Below are positions 1 through 8,803 of a stretch of DNA of 64,000 nt, in pieces (the stretch's first letter is position 1; the number at the start of each line of letters is the position of its first letter). The stretch comes from Peribacillus muralis (GTDB taxonomy: Bacteria; Bacillota; Bacilli; Bacillales; DSM-1321), in NCBI RefSeq assembly GCF_001645685.2, contig NZ_CP017080.1:2532001-2596000 (forward strand), given 5' to 3'. Under the pieces are notes generated by a model. That model made no database searches and had not been told where the DNA came from. It was given only the letters and a program-made list of their open reading frames with translations. The position numbers and the translations under genes were made by a program.

Positions 1-900
1 CTTCATTGCAGATTCACACCTTGGATAAAATGGGCAGCCTTTAGGCGGATCCAATAAATCCGGCGGCGATCCGATGATAGGCACTAACGGAGCCGTTTTT
101 TCCATATCAAGCCTTGGCACAGTCTTGAGCAGCCCTCTTGTATATGGATGCTGCGGCTTGGAAAATATCGCTTCAACTGTACCGGTTTCCACAACCTTAC
201 CAGCATACATGACGACCACCCGTTCGCAAGTTTCCGCAACCACTCCCAGATCATGCGTGATCAGAATGATGGATGTTTCCATTCTCCGTTGGATATCTTT
301 CATCAGCTCCAGGATTTGCGCCTGTATCGTTACATCCAAAGCCGTCGTGGGCTCATCGGCAATCAATAGTTTCGGTTCACATGCTAGCGCCATTGCAATC
401 ATCGCCCTCTGGCGCATACCTCCTGAAAACTCATGCGGATATTGCTGCATCCTTTTTTCCGGCTGCGGAATCCCTACCAGCTTCAATGTTTCCAAAGCTC
501 GTTCATACGCATCCTTTCGGGAGATATTGCTATTATGCTTCAATATACCTTCCATGATTTGGCTGCCGATTTTTGTCGTAGGATTAAGGGAAGTCATTGG
601 ATCCTGGAAAATCATGCTAATATCATTTCCGCGAATCTTCTGCATTTCCTTTTCACTTATTTTCGTAAGATCTTTGCCGCTAAAATTAATTGACCCTTTT
701 CCATACTCTGCTGGAGGTGTTTCCAATAATCTCATGATAGATTTTGCAGTGACACTTTTGCCGCATCCTGACTCTCCAACAATGGCGACGGCTTCCCCTT
801 TTTTCACTTCAAAGTTCACGCCGCGAACAGCCTGCACTTTTCCTGCATACGTATGGAAGGTGATGTGTAAATCGTTTACTTCTAATAGGTTCTCCATCAT
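1..900 (-). CDS. oppD: Oligopeptide ABC transporter ATP-binding protein OppD (3' end cut by window)
   Basis: This is the cytoplasmic ATPase that powers oligopeptide import through OppB/OppC. The frame is open from an ATG at 898-900 (a second ATG follows at 895-897, better spaced from the AGGAGG at 905-910) to the window edge, giving 300 codons; the family is usually 330-360 residues, so the C-terminus lies outside. Visible motifs in order are a Walker A (GESGCGKS), a Q-loop (MIFQDPMTSLNP), the signature FSGGMRQR, a Walker B followed by the catalytic Glu (LLIADEPTTALD) and an H-loop (THD). The tail carries the Opp/Dpp-type cysteine motif (CPFYPRC). It lies about 46 bp after oppC in the same operon. 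Confidence 0.93.
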   Translation of the reverse strand, partial: MMENLLEVNDLHITFHTYAGKVQAVRGVNFEVKKGEAVAIVGESGCGKSVTAKSIMRLLETPPAEYGKGSINFSGKDLTKISEKEMQKIRGNDISMIFQDPMTSLNPTTKIGSQIMEGILKHNSNISRKDAYERALETLKLVGIPQPEKRMQQYPHEFSGGMRQRAMIAMALACEPKLLIADEPTTALDVTIQAQILELMKDIQRRMETSIILITHDLGVVAETCERVVVMYAGKVVETGTVEAIFSKPQHPYTRGLLKTVPRLDMEKTAPLVPIIGSPPDLLDPPKGCPFYPRCESAMK

Positions 901-946
901 CGTCCCTCCTATTCTAGTCATATCAAATCTTTATGTTAGGACTCAT

Positions 947-1876
947 TTATTTTCGTAGTTTTGGATCAAGAGCATCCTGCAGACCGTCACCAGCTACATT
1001 GAACGCGAACATCGTCAAGGAAATCAAAATAGCCGGGATGAGAAGCTGATAGAAATTCCCCACCAGGATGCTTCCCAGTGCATCACTTGTCAATGTTCCC
1101 CAGCTTGCCTGCGGCGCCGGCACTCCCAGCCCCAAAAAGCTTAAAGTCGCTTCGGCAAAAATCGCTGTTGGTACCGTCAATGTCAAATTGACAAGAATCG
1201 GTCCCATCGTATTGGGAATCATATGTTTTCTTAACGTCCAGCTCGTATTGGCTCCAGATATGGTTGCTGCATGAATGTATTCATTCTCTTTCAACTGTAA
1301 TACTTGTCCCCTTACCAGTCTTGCCATAGGGATCCATCCTGTTATCGACATCGCGATGATGATCGGCAATATGCCTGGCTTTAATACAACCATCATCAAG
1401 ATGACCATCAAAAGGTATGGAATCGCATAGATCACTTCTGCAAAACGCATCATCATGTTATCTGTGCGTCCGCCACGGATGGCTGAAATCCCGCCATAAA
1501 GCACACCAATCAAAAAGTCTATCAGCGCTGCCATCAATCCGATGAACAAGGAAATCCTTGCGCCATACCAAGCTCGCGTGAATAAATCCCTACCTGAGGA
1601 ATCCGTTCCAAACCAATGCTCACTATTTGGGCTTAAATTCTTTTTCTCAAAGTCTTGTCCATAATACGTGTAACCGTTAATATATGGACCAAAAATCGCC
1701 AGCAGGACCAAGAGGATAATCAGGACGAAACCAGTCATTGCCAGCTTATTTTCCTTAAAACGACGCCAGACGTCAGACCAGTATGAAACTGTCGGTCTCG
1801 CAATTTTCTCGGCTTCCTTAAAGTTTCCTTCAGCGGGTTGGAACATATCCTCTGTAAAATGCACTTTATCTGCCAT
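947..1876 (-). CDS. oppC: Oligopeptide ABC transporter permease OppC
   Basis: This inner-membrane permease subunit pairs with OppB to form the peptide channel. The 309-residue product has the OppC-type soluble N-terminal stretch before the first membrane helix (about residues 45-66), an extracytoplasmic loop with the family sequence HWFGTDSSGRDLF, and five further helices in the BPD_transp_1 domain. An EAA-type loop (EATLSFLGLGVPAPQASWG) near the C-terminus is the contact site for the OppD/OppF ATPases. The ATG overlaps the oppB stop codon by one base (TAATG), and the ribosome site GGGGAG sits inside the end of oppB, so translation is probably coupled. Confidence 0.95.
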   Translation of the reverse strand: MADKVHFTEDMFQPAEGNFKEAEKIARPTVSYWSDVWRRFKENKLAMTGFVLIILLVLLAIFGPYINGYTYYGQDFEKKNLSPNSEHWFGTDSSGRDLFTRAWYGARISLFIGLMAALIDFLIGVLYGGISAIRGGRTDNMMMRFAEVIYAIPYLLMVILMMVVLKPGILPIIIAMSITGWIPMARLVRGQVLQLKENEYIHAATISGANTSWTLRKHMIPNTMGPILVNLTLTVPTAIFAEATLSFLGLGVPAPQASWGTLTSDALGSILVGNFYQLLIPAILISLTMFAFNVAGDGLQDALDPKLRK

Positions 1877-2805
1877 TATTTTTTCTCCCCCGTCACTTTA
1901 ATTCTTGGATCGATCAACGTATAGGCAACATCAACGATGAATATCAAAATGATTAGCACTGCACTATACACAATGGTTGAACCAAGAATGACCGGGTAGT
2001 CTCGGTTGGAAATCCCCTTTACAAACATATCACCCATGCCAGGGATACCAAAAATACGTTCAATGATGAAGCTCCCTGTTACGATATTAGCCGTTAGGAT
2101 ACCAAGGATCGTGATGATCGGCAATAACGCATTCCGTATCGCATGTTTGATGATGACTCCGCTTCGTTTCAATCCTTTTGCTTTTGCTGTCAGAATGTAG
2201 TCCTGCCCCATTACCTCAAGCATGCTTGTCCGCATCAATCTGGCAATGAAAGCAAGTGGCATCATGGACAGGGCAATGGATGGTAGTATGGTATGCTGCC
2301 ATGTTGCCCAAGTGGCAACAGGGAATATATGCCATTTGATTGCAAAATAATTGATCAAAATGGTCGCTAAAATAAAGTTGGGTACCGAAATCCCTACGAT
2401 GGCAATGACCATAGAAAAATAGTCCGGCCATTTATTTCTTTTAAGGGAGGCCACTACCCCCAAGATGAGCCCAAAGAATATGGCAATCACCAATGCTTGT
2501 GCGCCCAAATGCAAGGACACTGGGAACCCCTTCAAGATGTAATCATTCACTGAAATGGATGAGGATTTAAGTGAAGGACCGAAATCGAATTGAACGACTT
2601 CCAATAAATAATTCCCATATTGGGTTAGCAAAGGCTTGTCCAATCCATAGTGGGTTTGAAGATTTTCATAAACAGCCGGAGGCATTGCTCCTTCTTTGGC
2701 AAATGGATTTCCCGGAATCGTATGCATTATGATGAACGTTAATGTAATAACCGCCCATAAAGTAATAATCGCCCATTTAAAACGATTTAATGTATATCTC
2801 AACAT
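1876..2805 (-). CDS. oppB: Oligopeptide ABC transporter permease OppB
   Basis: This is the second permease subunit of the oligopeptide importer. I place the start at the ATG 2803-2805 (MLRYTLNRF) because GGGGTGAT lies directly upstream at good spacing; the in-frame start six codons earlier has no ribosome site. The 309-residue protein has an N-terminal membrane helix (about residues 10-30), a long external loop, five more helices and the permease EAA loop (GSFIIERIFGIPGMG region). It ends in DPRIKV, as OppB/DppB proteins usually do. It lies between oppA and oppC on the minus strand, 132 bp after oppA, with a hairpin in that gap. Confidence 0.94.
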   Translation of the reverse strand: MLRYTLNRFKWAIITLWAVITLTFIIMHTIPGNPFAKEGAMPPAVYENLQTHYGLDKPLLTQYGNYLLEVVQFDFGPSLKSSSISVNDYILKGFPVSLHLGAQALVIAIFFGLILGVVASLKRNKWPDYFSMVIAIVGISVPNFILATILINYFAIKWHIFPVATWATWQHTILPSIALSMMPLAFIARLMRTSMLEVMGQDYILTAKAKGLKRSGVIIKHAIRNALLPIITILGILTANIVTGSFIIERIFGIPGMGDMFVKGISNRDYPVILGSTIVYSAVLIILIFIVDVAYTLIDPRIKVTGEKK

Positions 2806-2889
2806 GGTAATCACCCCAATCATCGATTTTCTAAGGAGTTGAAAACGGAAATGAATTCATGAAATATTCAAATTCGTAATTGAAAATGG

Positions 2890-2913
2890 GGTATGTCCTT
2901 AATCGGACATACC
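2890..2913 (-). terminator. Hairpin between oppA and oppB (partial terminator or mRNA stabiliser)
   Basis: A perfect 9-bp inverted repeat (GGTATGTCC / GGACATACC, loop TTAATC) lies just after the oppA stop. On the minus strand it is followed only by a weak T stretch, so it probably allows read-through. In binding-protein operons such hairpins raise the amount of solute-binding protein relative to permease by stabilising the upstream mRNA or attenuating transcription. The role here is inferred. Confidence 0.6.
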
Positions 2914-2937
2914 TCCCATCTCACTTTAATCCTTCTC

Positions 2938-4572
2938 TTATTTTTTATCCGCGTAAACAAAGTTCGGATAAGCGTTAATCGGTGCATAAACACCAGTAAC
3001 ATTAGATTTAACCATATATGGTTTTGTGTAGAAGTAAACCGGAAGGATCGGCATTTCATCAATCATGACTTTCTCTGCTTTATGCAAAGCATCCATGCGT
3101 TCTTTTGGTTCCATTGTAGATTTTGCCTCATTTAATAACTTATCGTATTCTTTGTTTGACCAACCTGCATCATTATAGGCGCCGTCCGTTTCCCAAAGCA
3201 TGAAAGTCATTGGGTCAACATAGTCACCAACCCATCCTGCACGGGAAATTTCAAAGTCACCAGCTTTTTCACGGTCAAGCTTAACTTGGAATTCTGCATT
3301 TTCAAGGGTAACTTCGACACCCAGGTTATCACGCCACATTCCTTGAACCGCTTCAGCAATTTTCTTGTGTGAATCTAAAGTATTGTACAAGATTGAGAAG
3401 TCAGGTAATTTTTTCATACCTTCTTCAGCTAGTCCTTCTTTTAACAATTTCTTAGCTTCGGTAACATCTTCCTTAAACAAGTCACCTGTATTCTCCTGGA
3501 AATCTCCAGATGCATCAGGAATACCCGGAGGGACTACGCCGAATGCAGGCTTTTGTCCGCCTTGAGCAACGTTATCCGTGATTTTTTGACGCTCGATTGC
3601 CATCGATAATGCTTTCCTTACTTTAGCATTATTGAAAGGTTTCACTTTTGTATTGAAATTGTAGTAGTATACAGCAAGTTCTTTGCCCATTTTGAATTCT
3701 TTGTCATCAGAATTGACCATTTGACCTTGAATATCTACAGGAAGTGGATAAGCGAGGTCCAATTCGCCGCTCTGATACATTTGCCATGCCGTATTTTCAT
3801 CTTCAATTAGAGCGAAGTTGACCGCATCCAATTTGATTTTGTCTTTATCGTAGTAGTTTTCATTCTTCTCAATTTTCAGACTTTCTTTATGTTTCCACTC
3901 CGTTAACTTGAATGGACCATTCGATACGTGTGTTTTTGCATCCAATGCCCATTTAGGGTTTTCTTCCTGTACCTTTTTATCGATTGGATAGAAAGTATAG
4001 AAGGAAGTCAAATCAAGGAAATAAGGTGTCGGTTTTTCCAAAGTAACCTCAAGAGTCAAGTCGTCTGTCGCTTTAACGCCTACATCCTCTTCCTTGCCTT
4101 TTTTGCTGTTGTAAGCTTCCCCGCCTTTAAGGTAGTAAAGCTGGTATGCATAGTCAGCAGCTGTTTCCGGTTTCAAAGCATACTTCCAAGCATATTCGAA
4201 ATCATGCGCTGTAAGCGGATCGCCATTAGACCATTTCAAGCCTTCTTTCAATTTAAAAGTCCATTTTAATCCATCTTCACTGATTTTCCATGATTCTGCA
4301 TTTCCTGGAACGATTTTACCTTCTTCTGTTTTCTTTGTCAGACCTTCAAACGTATGTTCAAGGATCCATGATTCATGAGTTCCTTGTGCGTTTGCCGGAT
4401 GTAGCGAACCAGGTTCACTCGAGTTGTTCACGTTTAGCACTTTTTCTTTGGATGAGTCACCCGACCCGCCCTCATTTTCTTTCGAAGTTTCCTTCGAACC
4501 GCCATTGCATGCCGCTAGAATAAGCATGATGGCCATTAGTAGAGCAAGCACTGAAAATTTAGACTTTTTCAA
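2938..4572 (-). CDS. oppA: Oligopeptide-binding lipoprotein OppA
   Basis: This extracellular lipoprotein captures peptides and delivers them to OppBC. The N-terminus is a type II signal peptide: two lysines, a hydrophobic core and the lipobox LAAC, with Cys at about residue 22, followed by a Ser/Glu/Lys-rich linker. The body (about residues 45-540) is an SBP_bac_5 domain with the family landmarks LNVNNSSEPGSLHPA and WKISEDGLKWTFKLKEGLKW. At 544 residues it has full family length. It is the first gene of the operon, with more than 2 kb of non-coding DNA upstream, so the main promoter should lie just above 4572. Confidence 0.95.
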   Translation of the reverse strand: MKKSKFSVLALLMAIMLILAACNGGSKETSKENEGGSGDSSKEKVLNVNNSSEPGSLHPANAQGTHESWILEHTFEGLTKKTEEGKIVPGNAESWKISEDGLKWTFKLKEGLKWSNGDPLTAHDFEYAWKYALKPETAADYAYQLYYLKGGEAYNSKKGKEEDVGVKATDDLTLEVTLEKPTPYFLDLTSFYTFYPIDKKVQEENPKWALDAKTHVSNGPFKLTEWKHKESLKIEKNENYYDKDKIKLDAVNFALIEDENTAWQMYQSGELDLAYPLPVDIQGQMVNSDDKEFKMGKELAVYYYNFNTKVKPFNNAKVRKALSMAIERQKITDNVAQGGQKPAFGVVPPGIPDASGDFQENTGDLFKEDVTEAKKLLKEGLAEEGMKKLPDFSILYNTLDSHKKIAEAVQGMWRDNLGVEVTLENAEFQVKLDREKAGDFEISRAGWVGDYVDPMTFMLWETDGAYNDAGWSNKEYDKLLNEAKSTMEPKERMDALHKAEKVMIDEMPILPVYFYTKPYMVKSNVTGVYAPINAYPNFVYADKK

Positions 4573-5268
4573 AAAATATTCCCCCTCATCTTTACTCTTT
4601 CTTTGGATATTCCCGTATTAAGAGATTATCCGACTACCACCTATTAATTGTTGGTACAGTACTTTCAAAATGTCAGCGAGGGCAGTTAAAACCATTAAGC
4701 AGAAATTCACCCATTAAAGCTAGCGAACCGTTTGCATAAATCTACGTTTCTTCCAGAAAAAATCCAGAACGGTAGTTTACCAGTAAAAAACCACCCACTT
4801 TCTAACCTCGCTAAAAGTACTATGCCTCGAATTAAAGATGTTGAATTTTAAGTATATTACGAATAAATTAAAAAATCAATAAACCAATGAGTACTTTTTC
4901 ATAAGATAATAATTTTTCGCTGAATAATTCGATCTAGTTCAAGGAAAAATCATGAGGATTCGCTTGTTAAATCAGGAAGAAAATACTCCTCTCCGGCATT
5001 TTTGGCATTGAAATATCAGTATTCATATATGTTCACTTCCTGATGATGCATTTAATCATTCTAAATATTCGGATAATTAATCAAACACTTTTGAACAGCA
5101 AAAATCTCTCGAAAATTATTTTCATCCCGATGATATATTTTAGTACAATAACGTGTTAATCAATAAAAATCTCTTTTTTAATATCATTCCTTCACCCGAT
5201 TAGGAAAATCGCTTTGGAAGAATAGGGCTTTTATCCCCCACTTGTTTGTTCCAGGGAGATGCACTCAC
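4573..5268. other. Intergenic region upstream of oppA, no gene seen
   Basis: AT-rich DNA with stop codons in all frames and no ORF with a credible ribosome site. The opp promoter should lie near the 4573 end. A possible minus-strand pair (TTGAAA about 16 bp from TAATAG, near 4645-4675) is too weak to call. Confidence 0.5.
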
Positions 5269-5660
5269 TTATTTATGGTTGATTAAAAATAGCGATATGA
5301 AAAGTACGACTATCCCTGCCACCTTTTTCAAACCCTCATGAATGCGCGCACCTCCCATTAAACCAAAATGTCAATGATTGTCCCGATTAGTATTTGTCCT
5401 ACGATAACCCCGACCAATACAGGCGTAATTCCAATCCGAGGAATGACCAAAACCATCACAACGACATAGTATGCCCCCAACACTACACCATCAATTTCCA
5501 CTTAGGAGCCGATGCGACAGCTGTTATATGAACAGTTCCTGCAAACAATACAAGAAGCAATAAAACAATCTTCCTGATTCAAAAAACCACCATTGATCTG
5601 TCCTTGAATTGCAATCGTAATGCCGCCAAGGACCGCGCAACGGAAGTGAAATTTCCCCAT
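5269..5660 (-). pseudogene. Decayed small DMT-type transporter (DUF606/YdcZ-like)
   Basis: Minus-strand translation in shifting frames gives recognisable pieces of a YdcZ/DUF606 membrane protein: an N-terminus reading GGITIAIQGQINGGFL, then AGTVHITAVASAPKW, then GAYYVVVMVLVIPRIG, then VIVGQILIGTIID, and a C-terminus reading GLKKVAGIVVLFISLFL before TAA. At least two frameshifts, near the GAYYVVV segment and just before the final helix, and a shortened middle make it non-functional. The intact family is about 145 residues; the remnant is 392 bp. Family assignment is from memory of the conserved helix patterns. Confidence 0.65.
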
Positions 5661-5750
5661 GCATTACCGCTTTTTAACTTCCTACTGGACTGATGATGAA
5701 TGATGTGTATCATTACTGATGGCTCGTTTATGCTGCCGTGTATGGAAATC

Positions 5751-5789
5751 CGAAAAAAAAAAGAAATGAAAGCTAAAACCTTTCATTTC
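5751..5789 (-). terminator. Rho-independent terminator, minus strand
   Basis: Arms GAAATGAAAG (5763-5772) and CTTTCATTTC (5780-5789) form a 10-bp stem. On the minus strand it is followed by an uninterrupted run of about ten T (plus-strand A run 5753-5762). It sits just after a TGA at 5805, so it once ended the decayed gene upstream of it. Confidence 0.75.
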
Positions 5790-5804
5790 CAATCATTACG
5801 AATG

Positions 5805-6100
5805 TCAGCTTATCTGATTCAATAATATATTCCGCAGCTTCATATCCAATCCGTATACCTCGATATACGGAAAATCAAGGCGGATTTTGCTATATTCCTT
5901 CTGATTCTTCTGTTCAGGTAAATAGGTAATATCCCAATTAATGATCTTGTCTTTTTTCAGCCGCTAACAGACGCGAATTGGAAGACCTTTTTACTTCATC
6001 AATAATCAATGCACGATGCATAGTTTTTGAGCATTTTTCAAGGACATTTGGAAATAAGGTAAATGACTAGAGCCCATTACAACAAACACGCATCCATCAT
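5805..6100 (-). pseudogene. Unrecognised decayed coding sequence
   Basis: Minus-strand frames show protein-like stretches broken by stops and shifts: one reads FVVMGSSHLPYF, a later one WDITYLPEQKNQKEYSK followed by IRLDFPYIEVYGLDMK and a TGA at 5805-5807, immediately before a strong terminator. The GSSHLPYF piece is vaguely like a motif in DUF5694-type proteins, but I cannot assign the family. I call it a remnant because a terminator without a gene is unlikely and the codon use is Bacillus-like. Confidence 0.3.
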
Positions 6101-6292
6101 GGTATTCCTTTCAAACCCTTAAGCTTCAGCCAATAACCCGCATACACACGGAACATTTACGTGAAAAAAATCACAACCCTTCAGCCTTTAGCATAACAAT
6201 GTTTCAAACCAACTTCATACGCAATCACCCTACAAGTGCCGTCACCATTCATTTCTCTTGGATTCCAATTTCCCGAAAAGATTTTATCCTTT

Positions 6293-6327
6293 CCAAAAAG
6301 ACCTGCCCTTATGTTCCTAAGGCAGGT
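6293..6327 (-). terminator. Stranded Rho-independent terminator, minus strand
   Basis: Arms ACCTGCC (6301-6307) and GGCAGGT (6321-6327) pair, extended by TTA/TAA near the loop. On the minus strand the stem is followed by CTTTTTGG. No intact gene ends here; 6328-6939 has no credible ORF on either strand, so this may mark a lost gene. Confidence 0.6.
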
Positions 6328-6939
6328 GGACAAAGGTTACATATGACAAGTTTTTCTTTTAGCTTTCTGTTTATGATCTTTCATTTATCGTTAGCGCTAA
6401 AATATCCGCTTAATAAAACTTATTCCAGCTCCATAATTTTTCACTATATAATTATTCAGTTTTTCATATCCCCATACAGTTAAGACTAGGTTATTAATGC
6501 ACATGATTTGATTGTAACCTTCTCTAATTCCTTCTAGGTCCATTTATGTAAAAGGCTACATCCGAATTTGGATTTTTGATTAGTTTCTTCTATATTATTA
6601 AAAGATTTCCCGAAAATGACACTTTGTCTATACTCAATTTAATAGTCAAAACCTGTATTGCACTTCACATATGTAACTTTAAAATAGAGAATATTTTGTT
6701 CCCATACAGTTCCGTTTTACCAAGCTTTTTATTTTTCCTTAAAAGGTGATATGACACCCCGTTAACTGATTTTTGCTTCATGATCCACCTTTTAAAGATG
6801 TCTAATAAATCCAAAAACCACTCCAATTGTTCAAAATAATGGGGATGTCAGGAAAATAGCTTTCCGTTGTAATCAGCATTTCCCCAGCTCTCCTCTAAAC
6901 ATACACTATTTAATTTATTCTAAATAATGGTTCCCGATA

Positions 6940-7365
6940 TTAATCCCAATTCCACTTGTCATCGCCCATGATTCTATCAATAATATGTTCTTCCTCCCAT
7001 ACTGCAGCTTCTTCTAAATCTCTACATTTTTTTTCAGTAGATGGTGAAATTTCTCCTTTGTAATAGATAGAATAGGTCCCAGCCATGGTGTCATAAACAC
7101 TCATTTCGGGTGGCCATGCTTCCTCTTCAGATGGAAATTCTCGATAATCAACAAGTAGCCATTTTCTAGATTTTAGTACATCTTGATATACTCCTACAAT
7201 AAAATCAAATTCTTCTTTTTTTGGAAGTTCTTCCATTGTGTTACCTATCTCTTTATATATGCCAATACAGGCATCCTTATAGACTTTTCCAAATGCATAC
7301 TTTTTGTCTGGTAGAGGAATAGCATACACATTTCCAACTTTTACGCGCTTCTTTTTTATTTTCAT
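6940..7365 (-). CDS. Imm26-family immunity protein, copy 1
   Basis: A 141-residue protein with the Imm26 N-terminal signature (VGNVYAIPLPDKKYAFGKV), an acidic middle and a WNWD C-terminus. Such cytoplasmic proteins neutralise the C-terminal toxin of a polymorphic toxin. The start is an ATG with GGGAG ten bases upstream. It is near-identical (about ten substitutions by eye) to the second copy at 10744-11169. The DNA just before it keeps only about 20 bp of the toxin end found before copy 2, so this copy has lost its partner. It is the last gene of the WapA-associated archive. Confidence 0.85.
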   Translation of the reverse strand: MKIKKKRVKVGNVYAIPLPDKKYAFGKVYKDACIGIYKEIGNTMEELPKKEEFDFIVGVYQDVLKSRKWLLVDYREFPSEEEAWPPEMSVYDTMAGTYSIYYKGEISPSTEKKCRDLEEAAVWEEEHIIDRIMGDDKWNWD

Positions 7366-7388
7366 TTTATCTAAACTCCCTTTTTCAC

Positions 7389-7418
7389 GCCCTATTAATC
7401 TTTTAAAAACAATAGGGC
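7389..7418 (-). terminator. Hairpin after the Imm53 gene
   Basis: Arms GCCCTATT (7389-7396) and AATAGGGC (7411-7418) form a perfect 8-bp stem, 13 bp after the Imm53 stop. There is no clear T run behind it on the minus strand. It lies at the junction between two immunity cassettes. Confidence 0.5.
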
Positions 7419-7431
7419 ATCTTTACATTTA

Positions 7432-7731
7432 TCAAAAACCCTCAACTAATTTCACCCAATTTCTGAATACTTCTAATATAACCGTCAAATTATTAACACT
7501 ACCATACCCGAAAAATTTATTATCTCTTACTTTACAAAAAATCCAATCTTCATCAGATTTTTCGAGTTTAAAATCCTTAAAAAACTTCTCTTCACATACT
7601 GTCCCTTCAAGATCAATTTCAATTAACCAACCAGGATTGTCTAAGGTCAATACTTTAATACCGTTATGATGTTCCCACTCTCCATCACAATTTTGCACAA
7701 ACCAGTTTTCAAGCCATTTTAGTGTATTCAT
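7432..7731 (-). CDS. Imm53-family immunity protein
   Basis: A 99-residue protein that matches the Imm53 pattern as I know it: LKWLENWFVQNCDGEWEH, then GIKVLTLDNPGW, then DWIFCKVRDN, then FGYGSVNNL, and an FRNWV end. It is predicted to be cytoplasmic immunity to an RHS/WapA-type toxin. I choose the ATG at 7729-7731 because AGAAGG lies eight bases upstream. The same frame is open farther upstream to 7866, so a toxin tail runs into this gene without a stop. Confidence 0.82.
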   Translation of the reverse strand: MNTLKWLENWFVQNCDGEWEHHNGIKVLTLDNPGWLIEIDLEGTVCEEKFFKDFKLEKSDEDWIFCKVRDNKFFGYGSVNNLTVILEVFRNWVKLVEGF

Positions 7732-7866
7732 ATAATTACCTTCTCTGTTTTGGTTTCTCTTTTGGTCGAGCAGATCTAACACGGTACTCGTTTCTTTTCC
7801 ATTAAACATATGAACATGCGGAGTGGCAATTGCTTTATTTCTTTTCTTAACAAAATATATGAAAAA
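7732..7866 (-). pseudogene. Orphan toxin tail with PHVH motif, in frame with Imm53
   Basis: In the frame of the Imm53 gene and upstream of its ATG, the sequence reads VKKRNKAIATPHVHMFNG and then a charged helix-like tail (VLDLLDQKRNQNREGN). The P-H-x-H motif also occurs in the active WapA toxin domain and in the orphan at 9267, so this looks like the last 40-45 residues of a related toxin. The frame begins right after the TGA that ends the upstream immunity pseudogene (7867-7869), and there is no start codon or ribosome site for it. It cannot be a working toxin. Confidence 0.6.
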
Positions 7867-8522
7867 TCAATACCATCTGATACCTATTTCTTGAAAGGAT
7901 TCTTTGCTTTCCAAAACACCTTCTTGATCATTATTATCAAGGATTGCTCTGTCTTCTTTTGTTAAAGTAATTAATTTATTTGGATTTTTAATTTTTATAT
8001 CAAATAGTTTATTCATCAAATTGATTTGTTGTGGTTTCATATCGTAATTTTCTATCCACATCTCTTTAGCTTTTTCTGTTGATAGGAGTTGGTACTCTAT
8101 TAATGAACCGCCATTAATAAAAAATTCCTCGGTTGAATGATAGGAGAATGCTGCATGTTGGCCCCAAAAAATGGTTGTAACTTCCGGGCTAGTTACTCGT
8201 TCTCTTTCTTCTAGTAAGTATTGTAAAGTTTCTTCTTCTGCTAATTTTTTTATGGCCTTTGGAGCTTTTCTAAGGAGTAGATTAGGTTTTGTGATGCTGC
8301 TATGATTACTATTAAATCCACTATAAAGAAGTTATCTTTAAATGAAATAGTTCCCCTTGTCCCTTGTCCATCTTGCACATTATAATTGTTATCATCCCAC
8401 GAATGCTCATAAAAAAAATCTGGATATTCCGTCACCATTATCGCATGAGCAATGGAAGCTAATATACAACCATTCCATAAGTTTTGATAATTACAATGAT
8501 ACCCTTTTAATATTTCCGTCAA
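7867..8522 (-). pseudogene. Frameshifted immunity gene partnered with the HNH toxin tail
   Basis: Two frames make one protein of about 215 residues. The first part starts at a TTG (8520-8522) and reads TEILKGYHCNYQNLWNG through FFYEHSWDDNNY to residue 90. After a shift near 8255-8285 the second part continues as KAPKAIKKLAEEETLQYLL, TTIFWGQHAAFSYHS and SKESFQEIGIRWY, then TGA at 7867. The pattern resembles Bacillus immunity-type hypotheticals next to RHS toxins; I do not know a family name. The TTG overlaps the toxin stop as TTGA. The frameshift should inactivate it unless it is a sequencing error. Confidence 0.6.
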
Positions 8523-8800
8523 TACTTATTCCTCCTTTTCTTCGACTCTATTTTATCAGATTTATCCCTATTTTCTTTTCTTGTTAAGACTTGTGCATTT
8601 TTAAAACTATTAGTGCCTCCTTTCTTTTTAGGGAAAACATGATCAATTTGATATTCATTTGAATTAGGTTTAACTCCTTTTTTACTTTTTTTAGCTTTGT
8701 AACATAACTGACCTGACATATCTGAACTTACTACTCCCCCATTTCTTTTTTTATTTTCATTAAAGTTGTCTGCCCCATTTTTCCATACTATTAATAAAGT
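8519..8800 (-). pseudogene. Orphan HNH-endonuclease toxin tail
   Basis: A 93-codon open frame without a proper start reads WKNGADNFNEN at its beginning and contains YQIDHVFPKKKGGTNS, the core of an HNH nuclease (Asp-His pair, then Asn), followed by NAQVLTRKENRDKS, which supplies the late Asn/Asn positions. HNH domains like this are common C-terminal DNase toxins of RHS/WapA proteins. The frame opens directly after the stop of the neighbouring immunity gene (TAA at 8804, TGA at 8801), so it has been cut from its delivery protein. Its TGA overlaps the immunity gene start by 4 bp. Confidence 0.75.
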
Positions 8801-8803
8801 TCA

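Noticed and set aside
74..958. Long plus-strand open frame opposite oppD
   Set aside because: It lies fully antisense to the conserved OppD frame, has no ribosome site and no recognisable domain.
6199..6483. Plus-strand 94-codon frame
   Set aside because: It spans a minus-strand terminator, lacks a ribosome site and shows no domain.
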